A stretch of 20,273 bases of DNA from Sulfuritalea sp. (GCA_016708585.1 JADJFK010000012.1:1-20273), one strand, 5' to 3'; positions 1 through 9,729 are shown, counted from the stretch's first letter. Made by a program: numbers and translations. The notes: generated by a model from the sequence alone, not told the origin.

Positions 1-17
1 GCCAGCGGTCGATGCCT

Positions 18-1705
18 TCATGCCGTCTTGGCTTCCTCCAGCGCCAGTTCGTCCTTCATCTTCTGGCGAATCAGGTACTTTTGCACCTTCCCGGTGACGG
101 TCATCGGAAAGCTCTCGACAAAGCGGATGTATTTCGGAATCTTGTAATGGGCGATCTGTCCGTCGCAGAACGCGCGAATCTCTGCTTCCGTGGCTTTTGC
201 CCTTCGCGCAGCACGATCCAGGCGCATAACTCCTCGCCATATTTTTATCCGGCAGGCCGACCACCTGGACGTCCTGCACCTTGGGATGGCGAAACAGGTA
301 TTCCTCGACTTCACGCGGATAGATGTTTTCGCCGCCTCGAATGATCATGTCCTTGATGCGGCCGACTATGTTGCAGTAGCCCTGCTCGTCGATCACCGCC
401 ATGTCTCCGGTATGCATCCAGCCCGCGGTATTCACCGCGGCGCGGGGTTTTTCTTCATCGTCCCAATAACCCAGCATCACCGAATAGCCGCGCGTCAGGA
501 GTTCGCCGGGCTGTCCCCGCGCCACGATCCGGCCGTTGTCGTCGACGATCTTGACTTCCACATGGGGATGGATCCGACCCACCGTCGATACGCGTTTTTC
601 CACAGGGGTCGTCGGTCGAACTCTGGAAACTGACCGGAGAGGTTTCGGTCATGCCATAGGCGATCGTCACTTCGCGCATGTTCATCTGGCTCACCACCCG
701 CTTCATCACTTCCACCGGGCACGGCGAACCGGCCATGATTCCGGTGCGCAGCGTGGATAAATCGTGGCTGGCGAAATCGGGATGATCCAGCATCGCGATG
801 AACATGGTCGGCACGCCGTGCAGCCCGGTACAGCGTTCGGCGGCGACGGTGCGCAAGGTGGCGAGCGGGTCGAAACCTTCGGCCGGATAGACCATGGTCG
901 TGCCGTGGGTCAGGCACGCCATGTTGCCGAGGACCATGCCGAAACAGTGGTACAGCGGGACGGGAATGCACAGCCGGTCATTTTCCGTCAGGCGCATCGC
1001 CTCGCCGACGAAGTAACCGTTGTTGAGGATGTTGTGATGCGATAGCGTCGCTCCTTTGGGCGCGCCAGTGGTGCCCGAGGTGAACTGGATGTTGATCGCA
1101 TCGTCGAACTGCAGGCGCTCGCCGAGCATTTCCAGGGCCTCGATTTCGGCAGCCGACGGATTGCCGAGGAGTTCATCGAAGTTCAGCATGCCTGGAGTCT
1201 GCGCGGTACCCATCCGGATCACGTATTCAAGCGCCGGCAGGCGAACCGCCTTGAGGCTGCCCACCGCGGCGTGTGCCAGTTCCGGAGCGAGGTCGCCGAT
1301 CATTTCCAGATAATTGCTGGTCTTGAATTCGGGCGCCAGAATCACGGCACGGCAACCGGCCTTGTTCAGGGCGTATTCAAGTTCGGCGCGCCTGTAGGCC
1401 GGATTGATGTTCACCATGACCAGGCCAGCCTTGGCGGTCGCAAACTGGGTCAGCGCCCATTCCAGGTTGTTTTGTGACCAGATACCGATGCGGTCACCCG
1501 GTGTGAGGCCGAGTCGCAACAGGCTGCATGCCAACGCATCAACTCTGGCCTTGAGTTCTAAAAAACTGAGGCGAACGTTCTGATGCACGACCACCAGGGC
1601 ATCGCGAGCGCCAAAACGGGCGCAAGCCGCATCGAAATAGCTGCCGATGGTGCTGCCGATCAGCGGCTTGTCACTGGCGCCATGCACGTAACTGGACTGC
1701 TGCAT
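18..1705 (-). CDS. FadD-like acyl-CoA synthetase (AMP-binding), frame-broken
   Basis: Predicted to activate a carboxylic acid to its CoA thioester through an acyl-adenylate, in the cytoplasm. The first 367 residues are open and carry the P-loop-like motif TSGTTGAPKG (about 209-218) and the adenylate motif YGMTETSP (350-357). The rest is found in other frames: GRIKDMIIRGGENIYPREVEEYL, then the C-terminal PMTVTGKVQKY lysine motif before the stop at 18. Full length would be about 560 residues, normal for the family. I see three frame changes: near 604, at the five-T run 242-246, and near 195-205. The start at 1705 is supported by a strong AGGAGG seven bases upstream. It is the last gene of the DUF1329-DUF1302-MMPL-YCF48 row, which suggests a hydrophobic acid substrate; the exact acid cannot be read from the sequence. 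The indels may be sequencing errors or early decay. Confidence 0.85.
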
Positions 1706-1710
1706 AGTTA

Positions 1711-1716
1711 CCTCCT
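1711..1716 (-). promoter_or_regulatory. Strong ribosome binding site of the acyl-CoA synthetase
   Basis: On the minus strand AGGAGG, inside a GAGGAGG run, lies five bases before the TAACT that precedes the ATG at 1705. It fixes that start codon and suggests efficient independent translation of the last gene of the row. Confidence 0.6.
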
Positions 1717-1759
1717 CCTCATCGTAGTATTCACGGTCAGGCCGTCACGGGGAGTCGGC

Positions 1760-2745
1760 TCACTTGGCAACCGGTGCAATGACTCCCGTCAGGCCGAATA
1801 TCGCATCCCCGCCGATCTTGCGACGATGGCGGTCAGATTGGCGCGATCCGGGCGTATCGCGATCGAGAAACTGCGCCCGCCATCCGGGCTGGCAAGCACG
1901 ATTCCGGAATTGCCGACCATCACCACGCTGCCGTCGCTGCGCTGGTCGATGCCGGTGATCGACTGCTGGGTGCCACTGGCGACTTTTGTCCAGTTGTTAC
2001 CACGATCATCGCTGCGATACACGTGTCCGCGCATGCCGGCAACCAGCAGCCCGCCGTCGGCCAGTGCCCTGCCGGTCCAGAAGGAGCCCTTGTTGTCGGT
2101 CTGGATGGCTTTCCAGGTCCGGCCGGCGTCTTCGGAACGGAAAATCGAACCGGACTCGGCCGTAACAAAGACCAGCCCGTTGGCGCCGGCAAAGATCTGC
2201 ATCAGGTGTTTTTCCGCCTGGTCCGGATCGTCCACGATCTTGCGTTCCCGCCAGGTCTTGCCACCGTCATCGGTTTCCAGCATCAGGCCGAACTGGCCGA
2301 TGGCGATTCCGTGCAGCGCGTTCTCGAACCAGATGGACAGCAAAACGCGTTCCTTGCCAGGCTCCTCGCGCATGACCTGCCACGTTTCGCCGCCATCGGC
2401 GGTAGCCAAGACGGTGCCGTCGTGGCCGGCGGCCCAGCCGCCCTTGTCGTCGATAAAGAAAACGCTGGTCAGAACGGCCCGGGTCGGCACCGCTTTTGCC
2501 TGACGGTAGGTCTTGCCGTCATCGGACAGGATAACGACGCCATAATCGCCTACGGCCACCAGTCGCTTGCCGGCCGGCGTGGCCGCGATCAGCTGCGCTT
2601 TATGCGGCAGCACAAGGCGTGGCGCCTCCTTCAATCTGACACTGGCGCGCGCCGGCGAGGTCTCGACCGCGAAGGTCGCAGAACACCAGACCAGGGCTGA
2701 CAGCGCCAGTGCGACAACGGGCAGCTTGAGTTTCATGTTCAACAT
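1760..2745 (-). CDS. YCF48/BNR-repeat periplasmic protein, C-terminus frame-shifted
   Basis: A secreted beta-propeller-like protein. A Sec signal peptide covers about residues 1-26 (MKLKL followed by a hydrophobic stretch ending in ATFA). At least six BNR-type repeats follow, recognisable as DDGKTY, DGGETW, DDGGKTW, EDAGRTW, DDRGNNW and DGGRSF. YCF48 relatives in photosystem II act as assembly factors. In proteobacteria, members often sit beside an MMPL/RND permease and DUF1302/DUF1329 genes, as here, and their role is not established. The uninterrupted frame stops at 1789 with an unusual tail. Shifting frame near 1815-1824 continues with GGDAIFGLTGVIAPVAK to a stop at 1760, which looks like the true end, so I give 1760. 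The start may be the ATG at 2745 or the one three codons later. It lies 15 bases after the MMPL gene and is probably co-transcribed with it. Confidence 0.82.
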
Positions 2746-2760
2746 CCAGATCAGAACCGG

Positions 2761-5130
2761 TCAATGACCGATGGCCGGCGCCTTGACAGGCCCCTTGCGC
2801 GGGAACAGGGAATCGAGCTTTACGGCGAACGCGGGCAGCACGGTAATCGCCATCACCATGTTCTCATGAACATGAACGTCAGCAGGATGCCCATGTCGGC
2901 CTGGAACTTGAGGTCGGAAAACGACCAGGTGGCGACACCGACCGACAGGGTAATCGCCGTGAATATCGTGGCGATGCCGACTTCCCGCAAGGCGCCTTCC
3001 AGGGCCGCCCTCATCGGCTGGCCTTGAGACAGATGAATCAGCAGGCGGTTGTAAATGTAGAACGCGTAGTCGACGCCGATACCGGTGGCCAGTACCATCA
3101 CCGGCAGCGTGGCCACGGTCAGGCCGATGTCGAGCGTCTTCATGAACCAGTAGCCGAGGAAAGTCGCCACTGTCAGCGGTACGCAACAGGCCAGCATGGC
3201 CCGCCAGTCACGGTAGGCGAGCAGCACCAGGATCATGATCGCGGCGTACACATACACCATCATCGGCAGCTCGCGCGTCTCGATCTCCTCGTTGGTGGCG
3301 CCCAGTACGCCGATGTTTCCCGAGGCCAGCAACACCTTGATGCCCAGCGTTTCCGGGTTGACCTGCTGGCGGAACTCCTTCACCGCGGCGATGGCCGGGG
3401 TGATCGTGGTCGCCTTGTGGTCGGCCAGATAGACGTTGGCCGCCATCATGGTACAGGCGCGATTGAACAACCCCCGCCTCCGGCAGGTAGCCGACGGCCA
3501 CCTGCAGGGCCTTGCTGTCGCGCGGCAGCGCGGTCATTTTCGGGTTGCCCTCGTTCAGGCCGACGTTGGCAAACTTCGCCAGGGTGGAGATGGAGGTCAC
3601 CGACAACACCCCGGGCACCTGGGTCATGTGCTGCGTAAATTGATCGATGTAATTGACGACATGGAAACTGTTGCAGGAATCGTTCGGTGTTTCAAAGACC
3701 ACGGTCAGCACATCCATGCCGAGATCAAAACGGCTGACGATGTTTTCCACGTCCTGGTTGTAACGTGAGTCGGCGCGCAGTTCCGGCGCTCCCGGCTGCA
3801 ATGCGCCGATGTGGCGGCCATGGCTTTGCCATACGGCAATGCCGAACAGCACCGCCGAGACCCCGAGAACCAGCCGCGCGTGGTTGATGTCGGCAATGAA
3901 GCCAAGACGCTCGATGATCAGCCCGCGTTTGGCCTGGAGTTCCTCCAGATGCAGTGCATAGGACCGCGAGTAGCGGAAGAAGGAGGCCACGACCGGCAGC
4001 ATGATCAGATTGGTGATGATCTTGTATCCGACGCCGATCGATGCCGTGATACCCAGTTCGCGAATCATCGGGATCGGGATCAGCACCAGGGTGATGAAAC
4101 CAACGAATGCGGTGACCAGCGCAAGGGTACCGGGAATGAACAGGCTGGAAAAGCTTTCGCGTGCCGCGCCCATCGAATCGGCGCCTTCGGCGACCGCTTT
4201 AGAAATGGCGTTGATCTGCTGCACGCCATGCGAGACACCGATGGCAAAGACCAGGAAGGGAACCAGGATCGCCAGGGGATCGAGGCCGTAACCGAGCAGC
4301 GTCAATGTGCCGAACTGCCAGACCACAGAGACCATGGAACAGGCGATAGGCAACAAGGTCAGCAGGATCGAGCGGCAATACCAATATACGGATAGCGCCG
4401 TCAGCAGGGCGGCCAGTGCAAAAAACCCCGCCACGCCCTTGGCGCCGTCGGCGATGTCGCCGATCTGCTTGGCGAAGCCGATGATCTCGATGGCATGATC
4501 GCCGGTTTCGAGCTTGCCGCGGATATCGGTTTCCAGCTTTTGTGCAAGCGCGAGGTAGTCGAGCTGTTGATGCGTCTGCGGATCTTCTTCGAGCAGGTCG
4601 GCCACTACCATTGCCGCGCTGTTGTCGTTGGCAACCAGGCTGCCCATGTAGCCGCCGCGCACCACGCGATCGCGGATGCGGGCCATTTTCTCGGCATCGA
4701 GCGCATCCGCCGTGATGTTGCCGCCGATCACGTCTTCGGCGTTGAAGCCTTCTTCGGTCAGTTCATAGATGCGCGTGTTCGGTGTCCACAGCGACTGAAC
4801 CGAACGCCGGTCGACGCCGGGCAGGAAGAGTACCGCCTCGGTGACCTCGTGCAGCTTTTTCAGCGAGGCCTGGGTCCAGATATCCCCCTTCTTCGCCCGG
4901 ACCACGACCATCACGCGGTTGGCGCCGAAGAGCTGGGTGCGGTACTTGAAGAAGGTGTCGGTATATTCGTGGCCGAGCGGCAGTTGCTTGTCGAAGCCGG
5001 CCGTCATGTGCAGGCGCGTCGCCAGCCAGCCCATCGCCACGGTAAACACCAGCAGCACGACGAGCGTCTGCACGCGAAAACGGAAGAAGAAGTTCTCGAG
5101 CGACTTGACGAAAGTGACAATGCTGGGCAT
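2761..5130 (-). CDS. MMPL/RND-family permease, two frame breaks
   Basis: An inner-membrane RND-superfamily transporter of the MMPL/hopanoid-exporter-like type, 790 residues if the frame is repaired. There is one membrane segment at about 21-40, then a periplasmic loop, then a block of segments at about 232-385 containing AIGVSHG. The same arrangement repeats in the second half, with GIGVDYAFYIYNR. The frame changes near 3470, at a run of five G on the coding strand, and again near 2868. Between them the protein reads on from LFNRACTMMAANVYLADHK, and after them from ENMVMAITVLPAFAVKLDS to the stop at 2761. There is no adaptor or outer-membrane channel gene beside it, unlike tripartite drug pumps. 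The neighbours instead suggest movement of a hydrophobic substrate or lipid together with the DUF1302 and DUF1329 proteins; that role is inferred. The breaks are single-base and probably sequencing errors. Confidence 0.88.
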
Positions 5131-5180
5131 CGAGCGGGCAATCCTCGGGTTCAGGTGTGAAGCGGATTAGGCGGAAAGTC

Positions 5181-5214
5181 ACGGGGAAACCAGCGCTGTC
5201 GCCGGCTTCCCCGT
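5181..5214. other. Inverted repeat between the DUF1302 and MMPL genes
   Basis: ACGGGGAA at 5181-5188 pairs perfectly with TTCCCCGT at 5207-5214, with two more G-C pairs possible inside, in the 98-base gap after the DUF1302 stop. No T-run follows on the coding (minus) strand, so it does not look like a full intrinsic terminator. It could be a weak attenuator or an mRNA-stabilising stem that separates expression of the upstream and downstream genes. Confidence 0.4.
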
Positions 5215-5228
5215 TTGCCGCAGAGACG

Positions 5229-7007
5229 TCAGAAAGTACGGGAAACCGACATCGTGACGACGTCGCGGTCACGCAGCATGTTCATGTTGCCACCACCCCA
5301 GTAGGTGACATAGCCGATGCCGGCCTTCCATTCATTGTGATAGTCGAAGTTGAGGTTGAGCGCCACCGCCTTGCGGCCTTCGACGAAGGGTAATGCCGTC
5401 GGACTCGTGCCCTGCACATCATGGTAGAAATCAAGTATCGGTGACATCGTCCAGCCTGACTGGAAGATGTTGGCATAGGTCAGGCCGAACTCGGCGACAT
5501 AGCCCCACGAGGTCTTGTCCGGCAGCGTGTAGTTGTTGAGCAGATAGGGGACGGCGCCCGACAGATCAAGGTCCGGATAGCGTGTGACCGCCATTTCTCC
5601 GAGGAAAAAGCCTTCGGCGGCGCCGAGCGGAGCTGTGATCGACTGCGGCATCAAATAGAATCCGGTCAAGTGGGCCTGATACTTTTTCTCGTCCTTGAAT
5701 CCATCCTTGAGAAAGGATGTTCCTGTGCCAAATCTGGGATCGCCGAAGAAAGTATAGGGACCAGCCAGCGGAACCGTCGGGTCTATAGCGACACTATCCC
5801 TCGGCCGATACGAAAGTTCGGCACCAATTGCCCAATCCCCCAGCTTCGTATTCATCGAGATGCCATACAACGAGCGGTCTTCCTGATACTGCTCGACGGC
5901 ACTCGTGCCTATGATGTTGGGTGTGGCCGGGTTGTAGCGAAAGCCTACGAAGGGAATCTTGTCGTGATAGCGGATGTAGTAGGCGGCAAATTCGGTATCG
6001 CCTTCCGCCGGCTTGTAGCGGAAATTGATGCCGTATTGACCACTATGAAGATCATCCGGTTCGTCCCGCTCTACCGGAAGAACTGTTCCTGCCGCGTTAA
6101 GGAAGGCCATTGTCCGGCCAGCCTTTGGATCGAAGTCGCCAACCGTCCCCGGAGGCAATGCAAGCACGGATGAAGGAATGAATGCGCCGCGCTTGCCGCC
6201 TTTACCCAGGAAGTCGGCAGCAGACCAGTAGGTGCCGGCCGGATCAAACTTGAAGCTGTTCCAGCGGAACTGGTAATAGGCCTCGGTCGAAAAACCGTTG
6301 CCGAGACCGGACGTGAAGGAGATCATCGGCGCCGGGATGAAGACTTCCTTGAGCTGGACGCCGGGAATGTGGATTTTGCGCAGATCGAGGGCATTGACCG
6401 CATTGATGCCGCCGATGATGAAAATGTCCTCGCCCCAGTTGATGACCTGGTTGCCGACCTTGATCTTGGCTGAGTTGTCGCCGAGCCTGAATTCCTTGGC
6501 TACCCAGAAATCGAGCAGGCTGATGTTCTTCTCCATCGCGTCTTCGGCATCGTCATGGAGCGGTGTGCGCCGGGTGTTGTCGGCGCGCAGATCGGTCGAC
6601 CAGGTGAAGCGGCCGAGTGCCGACCAGTTGCCCTTCTGCGTCAGGAACAACTCATGGGTGCCCTTGATGACGGCGGAAACGATGTCGTGCTTTTTGTAGT
6701 TCAGGTTGCCGTCGTCGGTCTGCAGATAGTTGAAGTCCGGGTTGGCCGAGCCGCCTGCACCAGGACCGTTGGACTTGACACCGAGTTCGGACACGGTCGC
6801 CACAGTGCCGCCATTGTCCCGACCAATGATCGACTTGTCCGTCGACTGCATACGCGTCTGCATGCCGAAGGAAATCGTCGAATCGAAACTGCCGGTAATG
6901 CCGTTTTCCATTTCGAACTTGAAGGCCGCCGCCGGGGTGGCGAACGTGGCGCCGAGCGCCGCAATGGCGAGTGCCAGGGGTTTGATTTTCAGGTATGTTT
7001 TTTTCAT
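5229..7007 (-). CDS. DUF1302 family outer-membrane-type protein
   Basis: A 592-residue protein with a clear Sec signal peptide (KK, a hydrophobic stretch, then TPAAA, cleavage near residue 28) and a C-terminus ending in SRTF. The terminal phenylalanine is typical of outer-membrane beta barrels. The mature part is rich in alternating aromatic strands such as YYQFRWNSF, AAYYIRYHD and WKAGIGYVTYW, and begins like other DUF1302 proteins (FKFEMENGITGSFDSTISFGMQTR). DUF1302 proteins are commonly encoded beside DUF1329 and RND genes in bacteria growing on steroids, terpenes and similar compounds. A channel role for a hydrophobic substrate is therefore a reasonable inference, but unproven. The ATG at 7007 has an AGGAGG seven bases upstream. 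The gene follows the DUF1329 gene after 32 bases. The frame is intact. Confidence 0.92.
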   Translation of the reverse strand: MKKTYLKIKPLALAIAALGATFATPAAAFKFEMENGITGSFDSTISFGMQTRMQSTDKSIIGRDNGGTVATVSELGVKSNGPGAGGSANPDFNYLQTDDGNLNYKKHDIVSAVIKGTHELFLTQKGNWSALGRFTWSTDLRADNTRRTPLHDDAEDAMEKNISLLDFWVAKEFRLGDNSAKIKVGNQVINWGEDIFIIGGINAVNALDLRKIHIPGVQLKEVFIPAPMISFTSGLGNGFSTEAYYQFRWNSFKFDPAGTYWSAADFLGKGGKRGAFIPSSVLALPPGTVGDFDPKAGRTMAFLNAAGTVLPVERDEPDDLHSGQYGINFRYKPAEGDTEFAAYYIRYHDKIPFVGFRYNPATPNIIGTSAVEQYQEDRSLYGISMNTKLGDWAIGAELSYRPRDSVAIDPTVPLAGPYTFFGDPRFGTGTSFLKDGFKDEKKYQAHLTGFYLMPQSITAPLGAAEGFFLGEMAVTRYPDLDLSGAVPYLLNNYTLPDKTSWGYVAEFGLTYANIFQSGWTMSPILDFYHDVQGTSPTALPFVEGRKAVALNLNFDYHNEWKAGIGYVTYWGGGNMNMLRDRDVVTMSVSRTF

Positions 7008-7039
7008 GCTCTCATCCTCCTCTTATCGGTGAGCGCGAA

Positions 7040-8410
7040 TCAACGCTCGCCGGCGCGGCGCAGTTCGTCGGAATTGAAGCGCTTGGGATCGATGCGTCCC
7101 TCGTCGCCGGCCAGCCAGTCGGTCGGCTTGGCTTCCTGGGTCGCGTTTTCGGCCATGTAGCGGTTGACGTTGAGGTCCCAGGACATGAACTCCTGGCTGA
7201 CACAGGCGCCGAGTTCGACCGCGGGATAGATCGAAGCCTCCATCACGCGCCAGAGCTTGCCCTGGGCGTCGTACTGGTCGGCGTTGAGCAGCATCCATGT
7301 GTCCTCGTCAAGGTAGAAAGTACGCTTGGCGAACATGTGGCGCATGCCCTGCTTGACCGTCGCCTCGACCTTCCAGACGCGGTGCAACTCGTAGCGCACC
7401 AGGTCGCGATTCGGATAGAGGCCGCCATAGACATCCTTGACCGGGCGCTTGGCGACGAACTTGAAGCTGTTGTAAGGGACATAGAGTTCCTGCTTGCCGA
7501 CCAGCTTCCAGTCGTAACGGTCGAGACTGCCGGCGAACATCGGGTACTGGTCGGCGGTCTCGAGGTTCTCGTAGCCGGGAATCGGGTTATCGTAGTCGAA
7601 GGCCGGCAGGCGACGGACACGGCGCTGGCCGGGGAAGTACATCCAGGCGTTGGTGCCACCGGTCAGGGTGTAGTGCGCGAGAATTATCTCGCCGGTACGC
7701 GAGGCCGGTGCTGTCGCCGTATTGAGAATCATCATCTGCACGTCGTTGGCATCTTGCGGTGAATTGGCCTTGGTCGAGGCAAACGGCATCAGCGTGACCT
7801 GGTCCTGGGCAAGACCGTAGAAGGTCCCGTCAGGATTCATGAAGTTGGTCTGGTAGTGCTCGAAGCGGCCCAGGCCCTGCCAGCGCAGCTTGTGGTTCCA
7901 GACCGCCTCGGCGCCGTTCTTGGGAATCGGGAAGGGGAAGGCGCCGCCGAGTCCGGCAGCGAGGTTGTCCTTGCCGTCGGTGGTGAGCTTGGCCAGGGTC
8001 GCGTTCTTCTTCGTCCGCTCGTTGATGATGTCCGGATAACCGCAGCTGCGGTGTGTCGGATAGACATCCATGCGGTAGCCCTTGCGCGTCTTGAGCAATT
8101 CGATCTGGCCGGCGGTCAGCTTGTCCTTGTACTTATCGACATTGGTCGCGTCGATCGAGAACAGGGGCTTCTCTGCGGCAAAGGGGTCGACCCGGGGGTC
8201 GGTGAGCTTGCGTGTTCCCTTCGGCGTGCCGCCCTTGAATTCAGGGATGGTGCCATCCTTGTTGCCGGCACGTTCGGCGCCGACGAAGGTCAGCTCCTTG
8301 CCCAGTTTGGCGGCTTCGGCCTCGGATATTGCGGCCTGTGCGCTGCCGGCCAATAAGGCCAGTACTGCGGCCGACACGGTTGACTGCAAAAAATTACGGT
8401 TTGATTTCAT
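7040..8410 (-). CDS. DUF1329 family (LolB/outer-membrane lipoprotein-sorting-like) protein
   Basis: A 456-residue exported protein with a Sec signal peptide in the first 26 residues, ending SAQAA. The body fits DUF1329: an N-terminal region with LGKELTFVGAERAGNKDGTIPEF, then WMYFPGQRRVRRLPAFDYD and a YDWKLVGKQELYVPYNSFKF segment. DUF1329 belongs to the LolA/LolB-like fold group that can bind lipids or hydrophobic molecules. It is nearly always paired with DUF1302, as here, so the pair probably works as a periplasm-to-outer-membrane unit for a hydrophobic compound. The start is supported by a GGGGGAG sequence just upstream. It begins 23 bases after the small ORF ending at 8434, so it may be co-transcribed with the amine dehydrogenase genes. 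Intact; molecular function unknown. Confidence 0.92.
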   Translation of the reverse strand: MKSNRNFLQSTVSAAVLALLAGSAQAAISEAEAAKLGKELTFVGAERAGNKDGTIPEFKGGTPKGTRKLTDPRVDPFAAEKPLFSIDATNVDKYKDKLTAGQIELLKTRKGYRMDVYPTHRSCGYPDIINERTKKNATLAKLTTDGKDNLAAGLGGAFPFPIPKNGAEAVWNHKLRWQGLGRFEHYQTNFMNPDGTFYGLAQDQVTLMPFASTKANSPQDANDVQMMILNTATAPASRTGEIILAHYTLTGGTNAWMYFPGQRRVRRLPAFDYDNPIPGYENLETADQYPMFAGSLDRYDWKLVGKQELYVPYNSFKFVAKRPVKDVYGGLYPNRDLVRYELHRVWKVEATVKQGMRHMFAKRTFYLDEDTWMLLNADQYDAQGKLWRVMEASIYPAVELGACVSQEFMSWDLNVNRYMAENATQEAKPTDWLAGDEGRIDPKRFNSDELRRAGER

Positions 8411-8433
8411 CTCACTCCCCCTTTATTGACACA

Positions 8434-8727
8434 TTATTCAATTCTATAACCCATTTGCTGCAGGCGCGTAACTACCTGTGCCCGTGCCCCGGAAACGTCA
8501 TCGAGCGGTGTTGCGCGCAAGCGACTCACCTCATCCTGCGTGTATGGCAAAATCCCCGGAACCTGCTGCCTGCCAAGGTACTGACCATCCAGTTCAGCAA
8601 GGTGGCGGTCCTGTGTCGTGTGGGGGCACCTGCACCAGAAGGGTGTGCTGAGAGCGAGCAATGCAGCAAAAGCTGATGCGCTGCCGCTGCTCGCAGCCGG
8701 GCACACCCTACTCTCCGACTTCCGCAA
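8434..8727 (-). CDS. Small hypothetical ORF between cytochrome and DUF1329 genes
   Basis: Not recognised. A 97-codon frame that must start with TTG at 8727 or GTG a few codons later, and overlaps the end of the cytochrome gene by about 20 bases. The N-terminal third is small and hydrophobic (SASAFAALLALSTPFWC) and could be a signal peptide, possibly with a lipidated or heme-free cysteine. The C-terminal part is polar and helical (QDEVSRLRATPLDDVSGARAQVVTRLQQMGY). The compact spacing on both sides supports a real gene. The Alcaligenes aau region is also reported to have small genes of unknown function after the cytochrome, but I cannot show homology. Confidence 0.42.
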   Translation of the reverse strand: MRKSESRVCPAASSGSASAFAALLALSTPFWCRCPHTTQDRHLAELDGQYLGRQQVPGILPYTQDEVSRLRATPLDDVSGARAQVVTRLQQMGYRIE

Positions 8728-9169
8728 GCACGCGTTCGCGCAGCTGGCGCACCGCCGACGGCGTCAGCGCCTTGCTCCGGGCGGCGCTGAAAAGCTCGAC
8801 CGGCAGTGGCTGCGAAACATTGTTGAAGGTGGCGAGGACATGACCCATGACCGCGGCCAGCTCTTCGTCGGACAGGGGCGCCGCCGGCATGTTGCCGTTG
8901 TACTTGACGCCGCGCGAGGTAATGGTGCCGATCATGCCGGATACCAGCACCTGGGCCAGGTACTCGCGTCCGCTCGCCGACTGCGCACGCTTGGCCAGCA
9001 CACCGGCCAGCGGCGGCGCCAGGCCTTCGGCGCCGTTGCCATCCGGTTGATGGCAGGCAACGCAATGACCCTCATAAAGCTTGGCTCCGTCGGCAGCCCG
9101 CAGCGGTCCGCTGGCGGCAAGCGTCAGCACAGCGATGCTGCCCGCCAGAATGAGTCTGCGCCCATGCAT
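8708..9169 (-). CDS. Periplasmic monoheme c-type cytochrome next to amine dehydrogenase
   Basis: A 153-residue class I cytochrome c. A Sec signal peptide covers residues 1-26 (MHGRRL, hydrophobic, GPLRAA). The heme site is CVACH at 36-40. A likely distal methionine lies at 94 in NGNMPAAPLSDEE, followed by the usual C-terminal helix (LAAVMGHVLATF). I chose the ATG at 9169 rather than 9202 because it places the signal peptide at the N-terminus, leaves one base after the aauA stop, and has an AAGGG upstream. In the Alcaligenes faecalis aau cluster a small periplasmic monoheme cytochrome also follows aauA. The likely job is to accept electrons from the amine dehydrogenase, directly or through a copper protein. 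The roughly 50-residue tail after the heme domain (LPVELFSAARSKALTPSAVRQL) is unexplained. Confidence 0.88.
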   Translation of the reverse strand: MHGRRLILAGSIAVLTLAASGPLRAADGAKLYEGHCVACHQPDGNGAEGLAPPLAGVLAKRAQSASGREYLAQVLVSGMIGTITSRGVKYNGNMPAAPLSDEELAAVMGHVLATFNNVSQPLPVELFSAARSKALTPSAVRQLRERVLAEVGE

Positions 9170-9170
9170 T

Positions 9171-9703
9171 TCAGCCCTTGGTTTTCTCGGCGGTGCCGAC
9201 AACCGCGGCCACGGTGCAGTGATAGGAATTCGAGCTGTTGGTCATGCACCAGTTGATGTCGTTGTGCACGCCCATCCTGTAACCGGGCCGCTCGCCTTCG
9301 TTGGAGTTGCAGCCGCAGCGATTGCAGGTAACGCCACCGCAGCAGTCGTTGTAGCTGATCAGGTAGTCCTTGCCGTCGTTCGGATTGTGGCAGGTGCCGA
9401 CCCAGGTGACCTTGGATACTTCGGTGCCCGGCGGGCAGGCGGAAATCGTGCCGCCGCAGCAGGTGCAGAGGAAACCGTCGAGCGCGCAATAACGCCAGTA
9501 TTCGCAGGCGGTGTCGTCGTTGCGTTTGTCCTTCTCGCCTTGGTCGCCGCAACCGCCTTGCCGATCCGGTCGAAGGGCAAGATCGGCAGCAGGAAGGCCG
9601 TGCCCACCAACAGCTTGCCCATCCGCGATATCGCGCTGCGCCGCGAGATCGACTGTGCCGCGCGGCGGCTGCGAGCCTCGAAAAAATCGTCAAACCATTG
9701 CAT
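9171..9703 (-). CDS. aauA: Aromatic amine dehydrogenase light (beta) chain, TTQ-bearing, 1-base frame break
   Basis: The catalytic small subunit of a periplasmic quinoprotein amine dehydrogenase. Repaired, it has 177 residues. A long twin-arginine signal (SRRSAIS, hydrophobic segment ending AFLLPILPF) precedes a cysteine-rich domain. The two TTQ tryptophans are W101 (KVTWVGTC) and W152 (NDINWCM), 51 residues apart as in known AADH and MADH chains. The catalytic aspartates D76 (ALDGFLC) and D120 (YNDCC) and T164 (YHCT) sit at the family spacing. The motif CHNPNDGKDYLISY is closer to aromatic amine dehydrogenase than to methylamine dehydrogenase. The frame breaks near 9545-9556, between the signal peptide and GDQGEKDKR; one missing base accounts exactly for the length. 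The start at 9703 has an AGGAG upstream. Since everything catalytic is conserved, the break is probably a sequencing error. Confidence 0.9.
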
Positions 9704-9729
9704 TTTTGTCTCCTTGCGATCTCGTCAGA

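Noticed and set aside
1583..2503. A 306-codon plus-strand frame
   Set aside because: Antisense to the synthetase start and the YCF48 gene, both supported by motifs and signal sequences.
9124..9693. A 189-codon minus-strand frame over aauA
   Set aside because: A third frame that is Arg-rich and lacks the cysteine and tryptophan pattern. The real light chain is read in the other two frames joined near 9550.
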